Counted from the stretch's first letter, positions 50,175 through 62,236 are shown. The stretch is 64,000 nucleotides of DNA from Holacanthus passer (GCA_025331565.1 JAFREQ010000095.1:992001-1056000), one strand, 5' to 3'. Translations and numbers: made by a program. The notes: generated by a model not told the origin, from the sequence alone.

Positions 50175-51887
50175 GTAATGTGCTTGAACAAATTTGTGTT
50201 GGTCGACAGCCTCCTTTTCTTACATACATCGCACTCTGCAGTGTTTTCACTCACAGCGGTGAAATGGCTCCAAATGACACTCCTCTTTCGCTCAGTCATC
50301 AGTGTGTCCAACTATTGTGTGATAGCTTTCAGTGATGTCGGGGTCATTTTGGAGAGCTGCTGCGAGCACGTCCAGCACCGACAAACAACGGCAGTGATGG
50401 GAGACCGCGATGGGCATCAGAGACGACACGAACACAGAGAAAACAAAATGAAGATTGGTGTTTCTGTTTTAACAGAGCTGAGCAGAAACACACAGCTGGG
50501 TGAAGGGAAAAACTACCTCGATGTTATTTTATGGGTCTGTGATTTCCCTGATCAACTCGTAACTTGGTGCTGATTGTGGAGAAAAAAGGAATGTCATTGA
50601 AAGAAAAGCTCAATTTAAACCCAAGTAAATACTCATTTTGGAAATCGGATTCTCTTTATGTCAAATTGTCTGTTTCCCTGCAGACAAATTGTCCCCCTGA
50701 CCTGAGTGAATCTTTAGGCGACTCTAGTTTTCAGTTAATGAAAGTGTAAAAATTACACTGCCTTTATTTTAAAAAATAATTTGCATGAAATTATTTTCTG
50801 CAGGAAATGTCGTGAAAATGATTTGTGAATTATTCCAGAAACGACAGACCAGCAAAATAAAGTATTACCAAACTATTTGCACAGCTTTGCAACAGTTGAA
50901 CTTTTGCTTCCTCCAGATGGTTCAAACCATATTGCAAACTCAAGAAGAGGTGACAAACATTAACACGATAATGTTCCCTTTAGTGCAACATGGAGCATGT
51001 TTTGCGAACCTTTCACTGCTCGGAGAATTTCTCAGAAAAGATGCACTTAAGGATTCTTCAGAGCTTTGTGCGAGACAACTGGGGCGCCAACTGCTTTTCA
51101 ACATTTTTTATAATAAAATATGTTTCTGTGTTCGAGGTTGAAAAATAAAAACAGATGTGAACGTTAACAAGGAGGTGAGTTGTCCTCTGCAGCCAAATTC
51201 CTCTAAGAGAAATGACCTGCTCTCGCTTTACGACTTTAGAACCCAAAGACAGATCTGTCATTAAATCAGTGAGTTGAATATGCAAGTTGTCTGCAGAGTA
51301 AGTGCACTATCACAATAATGACACAGTTTCCACGAATGCTTCTCTGCATTTCTACATCACTAAAAGGGAAATTATATGGTTTCAATAATAGAAAATACAC
51401 TGAAATGGTCAGAAATCAATTTGCATACTTTCTATCTTGTAGCCATTGAATAAATCTTCGCATAATAAAACATATGTTTCTTCCACAGAAAGATGTACTC
51501 CTCTTAAGTGCAGTGTCGACATCATTAAAACGATTCTGTCCTGCATTAAAGCTTTAAAAGCATCGTTTTAATGAGATGTTTCGTGCTCGGCGATAAGAGA
51601 GCGTTTTATACAAAAAATAAAGTGACCAAATGAGGTTGAGGAAGGTTGAACCTCGTTGCCTTGAGGCTAATAGCTGCTTATTGTGTGTAGCTCTGCGTCG
51701 GCGATAACAGCTTTAAATGACAATGTCTCTAAATCTGAATATTTTGGAGACATGTTTAGATTAGAAATATGGACATACAATCCTCAAGATATGGAACAAA
51801 TGTCTACTTAACACGCTGTCCGTCACAATGACCTTAGCGAGGGTCGTCTGAAAGCCGAGCAGATCACATGACACACGAGAGACTCAC

Positions 51888-52030
51888 CGTGTTGAATCCC
51901 GGGAAGAGGCGGACCGCCGAAGCCGTATCCAACGGAAAGGGGAGAAACTGCTTCATGCCCAGTGAGGTCTGGACGGCAGGCAGGGCGGGACGCACCAGGG
52001 CGGGCATGAGGCCATTTTGACATGTGTTAC
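51888..52030 (-). CDS. znf385d: znf385d coding exon 2 (N-terminal proline/hydrophobic region)
   Basis: The exon is bounded by a CTCCTACAG acceptor and a GTGAGTC donor. It starts in phase 1 and ends in phase 0. It encodes the N-terminal family motif with a PALVRPALPA segment followed by LGMKQFLPFPLDTASAV and LFPGFNT. Vertebrate ZNF385 proteins share this PALVRP...KPFLPFPLD...LFPNFN block immediately before MDP-QKAV, and the order is reproduced here. There is no finger in this exon; it is a hydrophobic/proline-rich stretch of unknown biochemical role. Intron 2 downstream of it is the largest in the window, about 24 kb. Confidence 0.93.
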
Positions 52031-52799
52031 CTGTAGGAGGGAGAGCGAAGGCAACATGTTAAACTGACAGAGACAGAAGTCTGAGCCAACATCCTTCAGG
52101 CTACGTCCAATATCCCCTTTTCACACCTGACAAAAAGCCCACTAACACCCACTAACATCTGGCTTTTGTCTCCAGTATTAAAGGGTACAATCGGCATTCA
52201 CTTCTGGGTCACATGACTGCAGGAGTCATGGGTATTTATCGGCTCCAGCTCGCGGTGACGTCGGACATGACACACAAAAAAAACAGAAAGGCAAACCCGT
52301 CTACTGGCAACGGGAAGTGAGTCCTATTTTTAGTGGCTTTAACTGAGTGTAAAAACATGCACATGTGCTAATTTTGGTGTAAAATGGTACAAGTGAACCT
52401 TCAGTGTCTGTTTGTTTAGTATGTGTGTGTATTTGTATCTGTGTTAATTCCATCGCTTTCACTGTGAGTTCATTAGATTAATGAGAAAAAAGACAAACAG
52501 CTTTTCTAATTTTGCAGAGTTGTAACTCGTCTGATAGCGTGGAAATCCCCCGAATCTGCAATCTGGATGCTTTCGTGCTTGAACCCTGGAAAAACCTCGA
52601 CTCTCTTACCTTTTGGGAGATTTCCATCATCACAAAGTTAAAATCCTTCTTCGCTTTATGACGTTTTTATTATTTCATTACAAACTCATCATAACTTCAT
52701 TTTCATAGTCATAGTTTTTGGGGATTTCCAGGCTTTCACAAACAATGGCAAGATTTTTCTGAGTTCTCAAAATCAGCACAAAAAAAAGCTCTTTCATTT

Positions 52800-53015
52800 T
52801 AATTTTTTGATTCTGTGGAACAAAAGAGCTGAGACTGACTCCTTTCAAATCCAAGCTAAAGACTAACTTGTTTGCTTTTGACTGTTTCTTTTAAAGTTTT
52901 TATAGTTTTCACCCTGTGTGTTTTTGCCTTTTTGCCTTCATTGTTTTCATCATTTCCTTCCTGTAAAGCACTTTGGTGTGAAACGTGCTGCATAAGTAAA
53001 TTTGTCTTTCCTTGC
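52800..53015 (+). mobile_element. L2-like LINE 3' fragment
   Basis: The plus strand encodes PFKSKLKTNLFAFDCFF followed by a stop, matching the C-terminus of L2-type ORF2 (FKS-LKTHLF). After about 80 bases comes the characteristic tail GTAAAGCACTTTGGTGTGAAACGTGCTGCATAAGTAAATTT. Only about 200 bases remain, a strongly 5'-truncated copy in antisense to znf385d. Confidence 0.72.
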
Positions 53016-54629
53016 CTACAACTTAATTTTCTATCTCCAATTTTGGGGATGATTTCACGCTGAACGTCGAATGTTTGTGACAAACTAACAACTCAAGGTT
53101 TGCTTTTAAGCTTTTCTGGAGCTTTTCAACTGCTCATATTTTTGTGGGTTAAAAGCAAGTAACAGGACCTTGACTTGAGATTGTCCTGTCACACAAAAAG
53201 CTGAAAATACATAAATAAAGAACTGCAGTGTTTGGTAGAAAACCTTGAATTTCACATCTGACCTCCAATTTTGGGGATTTTATCATTATCAGTGCAACAT
53301 GTATTAGAAGTGTTGACAATGAAAGGGTCCATTCTTCACTTTTTAATGAGTACTTTTACTCACATCAATTGAATCTCTCAATTCATATTTTAAAGTAGCT
53401 GCACTGACAAAAGTATTTCAACATCATGGTTAAAAGATGATGTCTGTGATAAACTAGCCCCAGGCCTGTAAATCCTCTAAATCCAGCTTCTTCTTTTAAT
53501 CGCAATCTGATCCAAACGATGCACCGACAACCAGTTGTGCATGCGGACGTCCACTGCACGGTGCCGCGATGATGTTTATCTCTCGGAAACAGATGTTCTC
53601 GCTCTGAAACTGTCCCCACAAATAGCCGATGTGGAATGACTGCAGCAGGCACAGCGCGTCGTATGAGATGATTCAATGGCACAGAGAGGCCTGGCCCACA
53701 CATCTCTAGGAAAAACAAAAGTAAATACTTCACTTTTATTGTCATGTGAGTGCGCCACGCCAGCAGAGCGCTTTATAAACCACCAACTGGAAACAGCACT
53801 GGGCCGATTTCAACACGGCGGGATCAAAAAAAAAAAAAGGCCGGAGAAAACCGTCAGAGCCTTCCAAAACATTAGGAATTAAAGAAGCCATTTCACAAAG
53901 CGGTAATGAGAAACAGAGGGATGATTTTTTTTTTTTATCGCTGCACATTTAACAACAGTGGAACTGTGGGCCAGCGTGGCTCTAAAGAGCTGGCACGTAC
54001 AGTATCAAACCTCCGTCCTGAGACAAATAAAAACAAGCTTTGCCACGTTTCGGTCCTCAGGCAGAGGTGAGGGGTAAATAAAAAGCAAAAGTCATAACGA
54101 CAAGAAGAGGAGAAGGAGAAACCACAGACTGTCCCCCCTTCTCTCGCTCTGTCTTCTCCCTGCAGTCGCCGGAGCGCTGCCATCTGTTGGAAAAAGAACA
54201 CATGCCGTCACTCATGTGGAGGCACGTCCTAGTCCCAACTTTAGCAAAGCATGTCCTTCTGGAGGGATCATCCGACCGTGCCATCTCTCGACATGCCGGC
54301 CTGACGTCAGCCCGCAGGCGCGCGTCACCTCCCGCCCCGGCCAAATCCACCGTTCACTGCTCCGACACTGGAAAACAGCCCGTTCCAACGCACCGGGGCC
54401 GATGTGTGGGATCGGTCTGCGGCGAGATGAAGAGTGACAAACTGGAAATGCTTTTTTTGAGAGGGTTGTGTTTGCTGAGTGATAGGAGATTGAATGTGAA
54501 ATGTCACCACAGCTGAAGTCTGCGAGCTTTCTCTTTCTCTCTAGCCTCACACAGAGGTCATTAGTTCCACCACTCAGCGAGAAATCACAATGAAGTCTCA
54601 AAGTTTTTCTATTGACAGTCACGAGTGGA

Positions 54630-54950
54630 AATATTCAGAGCCTTTACTTAAGTAAAAATAGCAATATAATCATTTTAAAAACACTCCATTACAAGTAAAT
54701 CCTGCAATGCATTCTTATTTAAAAGCACATAAACGTACGTATTTGTCCAGAATGGGCTCTTTTGTTTGTTCTATGATTTATTACTATTGTGTTATTTTTA
54801 CTTTTTAATGTTGCATCTGGGCAAAGAGGAGCTCATTTTAACAACTTCTCAGACTAAGGCTGGTTGAATCTACAACAACACATCAGATTTTATATGCTCA
54901 TCATATGTTTTGAACAAACAAGAGTCTGCAGTTATGAGGCTGTAAAAGTC
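54630..54950 (+). repeat. fish interspersed repeat (hAT-like), left part
   Basis: This is the left portion of the same family as 24230-24752, recognisable by TTTACTTAAGTAAAAATAGC, AACACTCCATTACAAGTAAA, and GAGGAGCTCATTTTAACAAC, then GTTGAATCTACAACAACACA and a TCATCATATGTTTTG motif that the other copy also has. The right end is missing. Confidence 0.62.
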
Positions 54951-56726
54951 AATGCTAACACACACTATATATAATGTTTACCATGTTCAGCGTCTTAAGG
55001 CGTGTTTACACAGGAGGCATTATATCTGCATTCTGATGGCACAGATGTGTTAGTTTTTACTTGATCTGTCTGCACAGGCTTCATGACTCAGAGTGTGTTT
55101 TATTCTGTTTCATGTGTTTAACTACAGTGGATTGTGTGTTGAGCTCGTCGAGTCGGAGCAATGAATCTGCTGTCAGCTAACATTTGGTAATTAGCACTGG
55201 ACCCAAAGCACAGCTGAGGCTGATGGGAATGTCATTAGTTTTGCAGGTAGTTTAGTTTTCACCCAACTCTTACAGCTCATCCTGAGAGAGGCATTAATGT
55301 GTGAACTGTATTTCCAGAAAATTCATCTAATAGTTTCAGCCTGGACCAGGAGACATTGTCATCCTCTGACCCACGGCGTCGAAAAAGCCTAAAAAACCAA
55401 CCTGGTCAAAGAAGAACTTGTTGGAGTAAATGTAATAACTTTCCCTCGGTGGACACAGTGTCGACTGTTTGCTGGATTTAACCTCTTCTAACCTCACACG
55501 CCTTCCTAAACTTCACACTGTTTGAGATATAACAAGGCGATTTTTTTCCTTTTGTCCCCCGTTGTGAAAAGTAAGGCAACAAAATCCAGCAAACATGCCC
55601 GAACACAAAAGCACATTCCAGGCTGCTGCAGGGGTTAATGCTTCAACTCTCTGAAGCCCGATCATCTGTCACCACCAGCAGAAGTGCACAATATAAGGCA
55701 GAGCAGGAAAATGAGGCTGTGACTCTGAACTTTAACCCGAACCTTTGAGCAGCTCGCTGACTTCCAGATACTCCAGCTCCGAGACAGAACAGGCCTGTTA
55801 CAACAGGCTCTGGCAGAAATGCACAGATGGCATCCGTAATCATCAAGTGTCAATATTTGACTTGAGTTTGGCTAAAAATGTTAATATTCTGTCGACAACT
55901 TCTAAATCCTGACTCCGCCGGCAGCGTGCGGAGCTGAGGTGGGAGCTGACACTGTCGTCGTCTCCGCACCGAGAGTCGCTGCACGCCGAAAGGTCAGCGG
56001 GTGACCGTCATTAAAATTGCTAGTAGAAGATTGAGCAGCCTGAGAGTGAAGCAGAATTAAACCAGAGAGAAATGAGGAATTTTGCAGAATTGTCTTCAGC
56101 CTGATCTGATATTCTGTTTTTCTGTCATTGAGACGACTAAAACGAAAACAATCAAAATCAAAGCCAAACAAACAGAACACAAAACATCATCTGAATAAAA
56201 AGGCTGGTATTATATCAGCACTGGCTCCTCAGTACTGATTTGTTTGCAGAGTGAATGAAGCCTTGTAGCAAAATGAAGACGTCTCACTATGAGCTTCTCA
56301 TGCAGCAACTATGCGATGGTTAATTTATAAGTGTTTGAGGTTGTCAAATGTTTGTCTATGTAAAATACAGCCACAGATTTGATATTTCAGGCCACACAGA
56401 AAGCTGCAAACACTGGCTACTTTCTGTCTGCAGCTCTCCAACAACTTACACCACACACAGTATTTTAAATTATGGATGTGATGGGATGCAATCATGGCCC
56501 GATTTACCTGCAAGTGAGTCTCAGAAAAAATCGTGCTGGGTGCTTATTACCTGCTCACCTTCACCTCCTCTCACTGAGACTGTACAGTATTCATATGGAT
56601 ATTTATATAGCAATGATCTTTTGATTAGATGTGAATCCAAATATACAACATTTGAGCACAAAACTGAAATAATTCAAGTCTTAAAACCAGATAAACTCTT
56701 CACGATATCAGGTAATAAAACACCTT

Positions 56727-57130
56727 AAAGCTGCATTAATCAATATTTTCATATTGACAACAGATCAAATTACAACCTCTGCTGTGAAAGGCTGCTTGCT
56801 GTTGTTGCATGTTCCCTGTTTAAGCATCTTTCAGCTGGTTGTTTTGGTTTCGCCGCCCAGAACTTCTGTTTTGGTTCGCTCTCGCTGCTTTCACAGGAGC
56901 TTTTCAGCCATCTGCCCAGCAACACATGTCAGACAGACCGAGTTAGCAACGAGCTTGTAAACATTTAGCAGCTAAACATCTGGATGTTTGGTGGACAACA
57001 AGTCAGAGCTGGATGGAAACTGAATTGCACTTCTATTCGTCATGTCACCAGAGACATGACACGAATGCTAACGTTGCTCCGTGTCTGGATGTGTAAACAG
57101 TTTTTGACACTTCAGTGATATCAGATTGAT
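56727..57130 (+). repeat. dispersed repeat family C, copy 1
   Basis: It begins AAAGCTGCATTAATCAATAT and contains AGCATCTTTCAGCTGGTTG, aligning by eye with the copy at 60981-61470 (CTGCATTAATCAATATTTTT ... AGCATCTTTCAGCTCATTG). It ends in AATGCTAACGTTGCTCCGTG, GGATGTGTAAA. It is non-coding, with no clear terminal repeats seen. Confidence 0.6.
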
Positions 57131-59137
57131 CAGATCCTCATGCGTTAATCATTTGTGATTTTCAGTTTCTTTCGCAACCCAATCGAAACAAATTAATGCA
57201 GCTTTGAAAACCTTATCATGTCAGCTGATGTCACGCTTTAGGGCTGAATTTTCCAAAACATAATTCTAATTAATCAAATCGCCACAAACCAGTCGACACG
57301 CTGAACCTGGGGCTTTGGGAGACGCCTTTTTGTCGGCTTTGCCCAGAAGTGTAATGATGCGGAGCCGAGATGAGATGTGACTTCTGGACATATTTGGAAG
57401 GGATGGGAATTGATGAAGGTTTTCACCCACTGGCCTTTGTTTATCCATTCCCTTTGAGGCTGTGCTTAATGACGCCGCTCATACAGTAGGAGACATTAAG
57501 AGCAGCTCATTGGACAGGATGCGTGTGGCCACTGTATCGCGACGTGCTTCAGACTCCAGTTGTCCTCTGCATTGCCCTTCCTGAAAGATTCACTTGTCTG
57601 GGGCTCGAGCGTTTTTACTCCTGCGGCACTATGTCGAGAGAGGGAGAGTAAAAATGATGTCTGGAGGACGCCGACCGGCATTAATAATTAATCATCTTGT
57701 GCAGCTCTCCTCCACCTCCCTCCTCCTCTTAGCGTCCTGGACCTGCTCCTCCGATAAGATCTGTCCAGAGAGTCCACGCAGCCTCAAAATAAAAAGATCG
57801 CCCTTCCTTTCCCCTCAGCAAACATAAATCCAATTATTAGATAAATCTGAATTCCACGGAAAGTCATTCGCACGCTGACGACGTTCCGGCCGTGATTAAC
57901 ACCTTTGTGTTTTCACGGAGTTTGCTGATTGTATTCTGTGACCCTTAACATGCTCTGAGATCGCTGCTTCCCTTCAAGCGTGGAGGAGAAAATCATTTCA
58001 CCCCCATTAAACTGAACAAAGTGACGACAAAGGGTAGATTCAAAACATCTTTTTTTTTTTTTTTTTTGAAAGCGACATTTTTGCTGATTTTCCAATTAAC
58101 CTTTACAGGATAAGCTCTGTACTCTTATGAAACTCCACGAATGTCTCCAGCACGCGGCGTACGGCGTGCATATGGCTCCGGAGCTACACAACACATGCTG
58201 CCTCCATCCCCTTCAGATTAGCATACTGTAGCTCTCGCTGCTGTCATGAGTGTAGCTCACTAATAAACACAGCTGTCTCTGAATCCCATCCAACAATCAC
58301 TTCCCATGCGCTCTGTAATCTGAGGTTAACCGAAAAGACGTTTACGCGCTGCTAAACGCCGACCGCAAAGCCAGACACACCGGATAGATTTCCTCCGGGC
58401 CTTCGACTCAACAACACTAATAGCTTGTATGATTGCGGCACACAGTCGAGACCTATTAGCCTGCTGGGTTACGGTTCTTTTACGGCCTGGTTTTGATCTA
58501 CGTGGACGGCTGTTAATGCAACAGGGACATTTCCTTTTCATCTGTTTGCCTTTTTTTTCCCATTCGGGGATCTTGTTTCAAAGAGGTCAAGAGTGTCGCC
58601 GGCCTCTTCTCGTGATCTGATATTAATCATTTTAACAGAAAACACAGTTAAACAGCAGCAGTGCAGAGCTGCTGAACAAACAGTGTTATTAATCTTTTAA
58701 GAGATACCATCTATTTTCCCTGTGCACTGCACTCTGGCCGGCATTCATAAATGTTAAAATGATGCACATCCTGCACACAAACAGCGACCTTTACCCGTCC
58801 TGCTTTTTTGTTGTACACTGAGCTGTGGAGATAAAATGCTTCGTCGTACTTCATCTGACAAAAACAAGCGTCACCAACCCCAGAAACCTCCCCGACTATT
58901 CTTTGGTTGAAGGCCAGGGAGCTTTTTCAGTTTCACTTGTCATGATTTTTGGGTTAAACGGTGCCAAATTCCGAACTCATCCATCCGACCAGACCTGCAC
59001 CGCCTCAGCTTTCTCCTCGCTTTCCAGAAGCTGCACACCTGACCGACATCGGCGGTGGATCTCGAAGAGGCTGAAGCTGTCTCTGCACCTGACAGCTTAT
59101 TCATTTATAAGCTCCCAGTACTCTTTTCCTCCCCCCT

Positions 59138-59161
59138 TCCTCCTCCTCCTCCTCCTCCTCT
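59138..59161 (+). repeat. (CTC)n trinucleotide repeat
   Basis: About eight CTC units within intron 1, about 800 bases downstream (minus strand) of exon 1. Confidence 0.92.
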
Positions 59162-59958
59162 GTGTATGGCATAACAAGAGAAAATCCTTCTCGCGCTTAC
59201 AAGCCACGGTCTGTAACTTCAGATCGCTTTAATCCCCGGGATAAAAAAAAAAAAGAGTCTTTCATTTAACAAATCACCCCCTCACAACTCGGGATCCCTG
59301 TGTAATTATTCCTCCTATGTGACTGTAAGCCAGCCGTGAGAAGAGCACTTGACGAGGAGCCGCTCGTGTGTTAAGTCTTCCTAAGCCTCTTCCAGTCTCT
59401 TCCATAAAAACTAACAGAGGGGGCCTTTCTCTAAATTTCTCTTAATATCAGATAGAGAATATCAAGTGGCTCTCGAAGGCTGGATCTTATTTGGATTCCT
59501 ATGGATGGTCAGCTGGCCAGATGGCCGCAACCAGATCCAAGGCTTGGGTTCCCAGCAGCCCGACCACCTGGGATTCAGTCCAATCAGCCGGAGCACGAGC
59601 ACGAGGAAGAGGGTCACCTGGTGAGCAGGTTCATTCAACATTTTCAGGAGCCATCAATGTGCAACTTCACGCCTTCTTTCCTTTCCTTTTATTTCATTTT
59701 CTGCTGTTTTCTGCCATCCATCTTTTTTTCAGTTTCCAGAACAAGTAACAGGCTGGAGCACATTTACATTGAGGAGAAGGAGTCTGATAAAGCACACACA
59801 CATTCAACACAGGTCTCTTAGGTGTGTAACTTCGCACCCTTCAATGGAAACCTTCTTCTTTGAGTATCCAAAAAGTGAGAACACGCAGATTTCGATGAAG
59901 ACACACAGACACACATGTGGCTGAGATTCTGCTTTTAAACATGCAAACACAAACTCAC

Positions 59959-59980
59959 CGAAGAACATGCTGCTCTCCAT
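59959..59980 (-). CDS. znf385d: znf385d coding exon 1 (start codon exon)
   Basis: This short 22-nt coding segment runs ATG to a GTGAGT donor and encodes MESSMFF plus the first base of a Gly codon. The ATG has a favourable context (G at -3, G at +4). It joins in phase 1 to the exon at 51888-52030, giving MESSMFFGNTCQ. That parallels the short ZNF385D N-terminus I remember (M...M.FGGTCQ), which starts directly before the PALVRP segment and lacks the extra N-terminal finger of the longer ZNF385B-type isoform. The exon's 5' boundary is not defined. The sequence upstream on the minus strand could be 5' UTR or could contain an acceptor such as the one ending in ATACAG about 25-30 bases upstream. 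The assignment rests on phase, donor quality and a short peptide match, so it is less certain than the other exons. Confidence 0.72.
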
Positions 59981-60186
59981 AGCTCCTCAGGCTCGGGGGT
60001 CTGCTGTATTTCCTCTCTGGTGCCCTGCCAGTGTGTGTGTGTCCATGGACGGCAGCCTGGGCATGTCTCATACACTCCTCAGCGGTGTGTGCGTCTGTGC
60101 ATGTGTGTGTTCAGTCCAGCAGCAGCGTCAATGGCCGGTCTGCATGCTGCACTCTGCACGCCGCTGCCGTCTGTGGACCTCCGAGT

Positions 60187-60397
60187 CTGCCTCTCTCTCT
60201 CTCTCCTCATACTGGTCCTCCCTCGCCTGTCTCGTCCCCTCCCCTCCTCTTTAGCTCTTCCCCTCCCTCCTCCTCCTCTATCTTCCTCCTCCTCCTCCTC
60301 CTCCTCTCTGGCCCCTCCACACTGGATCCCTTCGCTTCTTTCCTTTCTCCCTCTCCGAGGTGTCTATCTACATTTTCCAGCCTCTTCTCCACAAATG

Positions 60398-60439
<42 letters not shown>

Positions 60440-60662
60440 GGTGTCTCATCTTTGTTTTATGTGTCAACCAAGCTTCTCTCTCTCTCACTCTCACTCCTCG
60501 CTTTCCCCCCGCTGTCTCTCCTTTATTTGATCTTATTCCCCTTTCCCTGCTTCCATCTCCAGCTCGCTCCTTTTCCTTTTTTCTTTCTTTCTTCTGACTG
60601 TTCAGTCGCTCTCCTCCGGTTCCTTCTCTTCCTTATCTCTCTCTCTCTCTCTCTCTCTCTGT
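60187..60662 (+). repeat. clustered CT/TCC simple repeats upstream of exon 1
   Basis: This stretch contains (CT)n near 60187-60206, (TCC)n near 60257-60305, (CT)20 at 60399-60438 and (CT)n at 60635-60660. On the znf385d strand these read as GA/GGA tracts 200-680 bases upstream of the start codon, i.e. in the 5' UTR or promoter. GA-rich tracts are common in teleost promoters, so a regulatory role is possible but unproven. Confidence 0.85.
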
Positions 60663-60980
60663 GTTTCCACCTCAGTAAATATCTTTGCAGGGTGTTTTTC
60701 CTCTGTCTCTGCCTGTCTTCACGTACCCTTTTTGTCTCTTATCGTTTTTCTCCCTTTCACTCAGCACGTTTACATGCATAGAAAAAAAAAACTGGTTGCA
60801 GGGAGAAATCAGGTCATGTTGGAAATTGGGCAACACATAGGAAGTAGACCATGAAGTCGACTGTGCATCAAAGTCCTGGAGCCGAGCATTGAAGTCTGTC
60901 GAGTGTTCATAACATCTGTAACTGGAACAGTGTTGAAAATGCAAACTAACTGGGTGGTAGGTTATTTTCTTAGTGACTTC

Positions 60981-61470
60981 TAAATCTGCATTAATCAATA
61001 TTTTTACGTTATAGTTGATATATAACATGCGAAACGTGTTGCTTGTCAATCCCACAGAGAAACATCGCCTGACTCTGCAGATCCCATCAGCTCTATGGAG
61101 AGTTTTAGCATCTTTCAGCTCATTGTTTTGTTTTTACAGCCCACAACTATACATTGTTTTGATTCAGTCTTCCTGCTCTCATTATCAGCAAAAACACTCT
61201 TACACCTCACCTGTCCAACACCAAACAGCAGACGGACAAAGTTGGCAACTAGTTAAAGAACATTTCGCCACTAAAGAGTCAAATCATTCCCTCAAACCAA
61301 AGGAGAGAATATCTGAGTCATATTTGCCAGGTCGCCTGAAACGACTGATGTCATGACTTCAAATGAATGATAACGCCGCTCTGTATCTGCTAAAACTTTA
61401 ACTGGGCAACATATTCACCATAACAACTTAATGAGGTGACGACGTGTCAGCGTTGAGTTCCATTAATGTC
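60981..61470 (+). repeat. dispersed repeat family C, copy 2
   Basis: It is collinear with 56727-57130: the start TAAATCTGCATTAATCAATA, the middle AGCATCTTTCAGCTCATTGT and the late TAACGCCGCTCTGTATCTGC segment correspond. It lies in the 5' flank of znf385d, about 1 kb upstream of exon 1. Confidence 0.58.
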
Positions 61471-61595
61471 AATACAAATCTTGTCAAATCAAAATATGGT
61501 GCAGGATTGTTTTCTGGCTCGGTGCTGCCGCTGCTGGCCGGATTGTTTTCATCACTGGATGTGATGAGTGCACTGCTGCTTCGAGGCACTTTAGT

Positions 61596-61942
61596 TACCC
61601 TGATTTAAAAGAAAATTGGGACGCTGTGTAAAACATAAATAAAACAGATTGTGATCATTTGCTAATCCTTGTTGAGATACACAAAGAAAAACAGAACAAG
61701 GAAAGTTGTGGACTGATCCAAAAGCACCTGTTTGGATCCTTCCACAGGTAAACAGGTTGATTGGTAACAGGTGATAGTATCATGATTGGGTATGAAAGGT
61801 TCATCCTGGAAAGACTCAGTCGATCACAAGCGAGGATGGAGAGAGGTTCAACACTTGATTGTATAAAGGAGATTACGACATGGACTCAGGAAGACTTTGT
61901 GTTTTACACAGCGTCCCAATGTTTTTGGAATCGAGGTTGTAG
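61596..61942 (+). mobile_element. non-autonomous inverted-repeat DNA element, copy B
   Basis: The same family as 29433-29969, in the same orientation. A perfect 19-base inverted repeat is visible: TTGGGACGCTGTGTAAAAC at 61616-61634 and its reverse complement at 61901-61919. The outer tips (CTGATTTAAAAGAAAA on the left, TTTTTGGAATCGAGGTTGTA on the right) are more diverged. It lacks internal segments present in copy A, consistent with an internal deletion derivative. Confidence 0.78.
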
Positions 61943-62190
61943 ACACTGAGAAAGAACTCTGGCACCATCTTTGATTTGACATTGTTTGTGGAAGAATCCT
62001 TTTCATTGTGTTTTTGTTACTTCTGTTTATTTCCACAAAGGAAGATCGCCTACGGTGAGTCTGTATTTGTGATGGTTTATAAAATCCATGTAGACGTGCA
62101 GCAGGTCAGTGATCAGATTTCTCCACTTTCCCCAAACTTATTTTGGAACCATGGCTCATGTTTTTTAAGAGTTTTGGCAAAATAAGATGC

Positions 62191-62236
62191 ATTTATTTAT
62201 TTATTTATTGTGTGTGTGTGTGTGTGTGTGTGTGTG
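62191..62236 (+). repeat. (TTTA)n plus (TG)n microsatellite
   Basis: Four to five ATTT units run directly into about 14 TG units. Confidence 0.95.

Larger units (their letters stand above)
27755..51887 (-). other. znf385d: znf385d intron 2
   Basis: This is the largest intron, about 24.1 kb. It carries (CA)n at 28418-28444, an inverted-repeat element at 29433-29969, a fish interspersed repeat at 33055-33620, a CpG-rich block at 35800-36060, a retroelement-like tail at 39770-39830, a second CpG-rich block at about 43320-43740, the unidentified coding-like block at 45515-46356 and the very long (TC)n tract at 49751-50174. I see no zinc-finger-coding exon within it, so any alternative exon would have to be of an unrecognised type. 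Confidence 0.83.
52031..59958 (-). other. znf385d: znf385d intron 1
   Basis: The intron is about 7.9 kb, with the donor after exon 1 (GTGAGT) and the acceptor CTCCTACAG before exon 2. It contains a 3'-terminal L2-like fragment (52800-53015), part of a fish hAT-like repeat (54630-54950), a dispersed repeat (56727-57130), a poly(T) run near 58050-58067 and a (CTC)n tract at 59138-59161. No gene was seen. Confidence 0.75.
1..59980 (-). other. znf385d: znf385d gene locus (six coding exons, 3' end beyond the window)
   Basis: Six minus-strand exons join in phase (22+143+108+163+348+182 nt = 322 codons) into one protein resembling vertebrate ZNF385D. The ZNF385 family are nuclear proteins with matrin/U1-type C2H2 fingers that bind RNA or DNA; ZNF385A and ZNF385B are linked to p53-dependent responses, while the function of ZNF385D is poorly known. 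I chose the D paralogue over A, B and C because the stretch EEEKA-RLLYCSLCKVAVNSASQLEAHNSG and the TKHKTMLEAR start of the next exon match my memory of ZNF385D best. In ZNF385B and ZNF385A the corresponding finger has NSLSQ rather than NSASQ. The missing C-terminal exon(s) should supply HISSRRH and the hydrophobic tail. The transcript spans at least 59 kb. A teleost duplicate (a or b copy) cannot be distinguished here. Confidence 0.88.

Noticed and set aside
49653..50573. 306-codon plus-strand open frame rich in Leu/Ser
   Set aside because: It is produced by translating the (TC)n repeat at 49751-50174; flanks show no family resemblance.
54212..54622. 136-codon minus-strand frame in a GC-rich patch
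   Set aside because: The peptide resembles no family, and overlapping frames on both strands indicate GC-driven stop depletion.
60020..60781. 253-codon plus-strand open frame
   Set aside because: It is mostly CT and TCC simple repeat read as Leu/Ser/Pro; it lies antisense to the znf385d 5' region.
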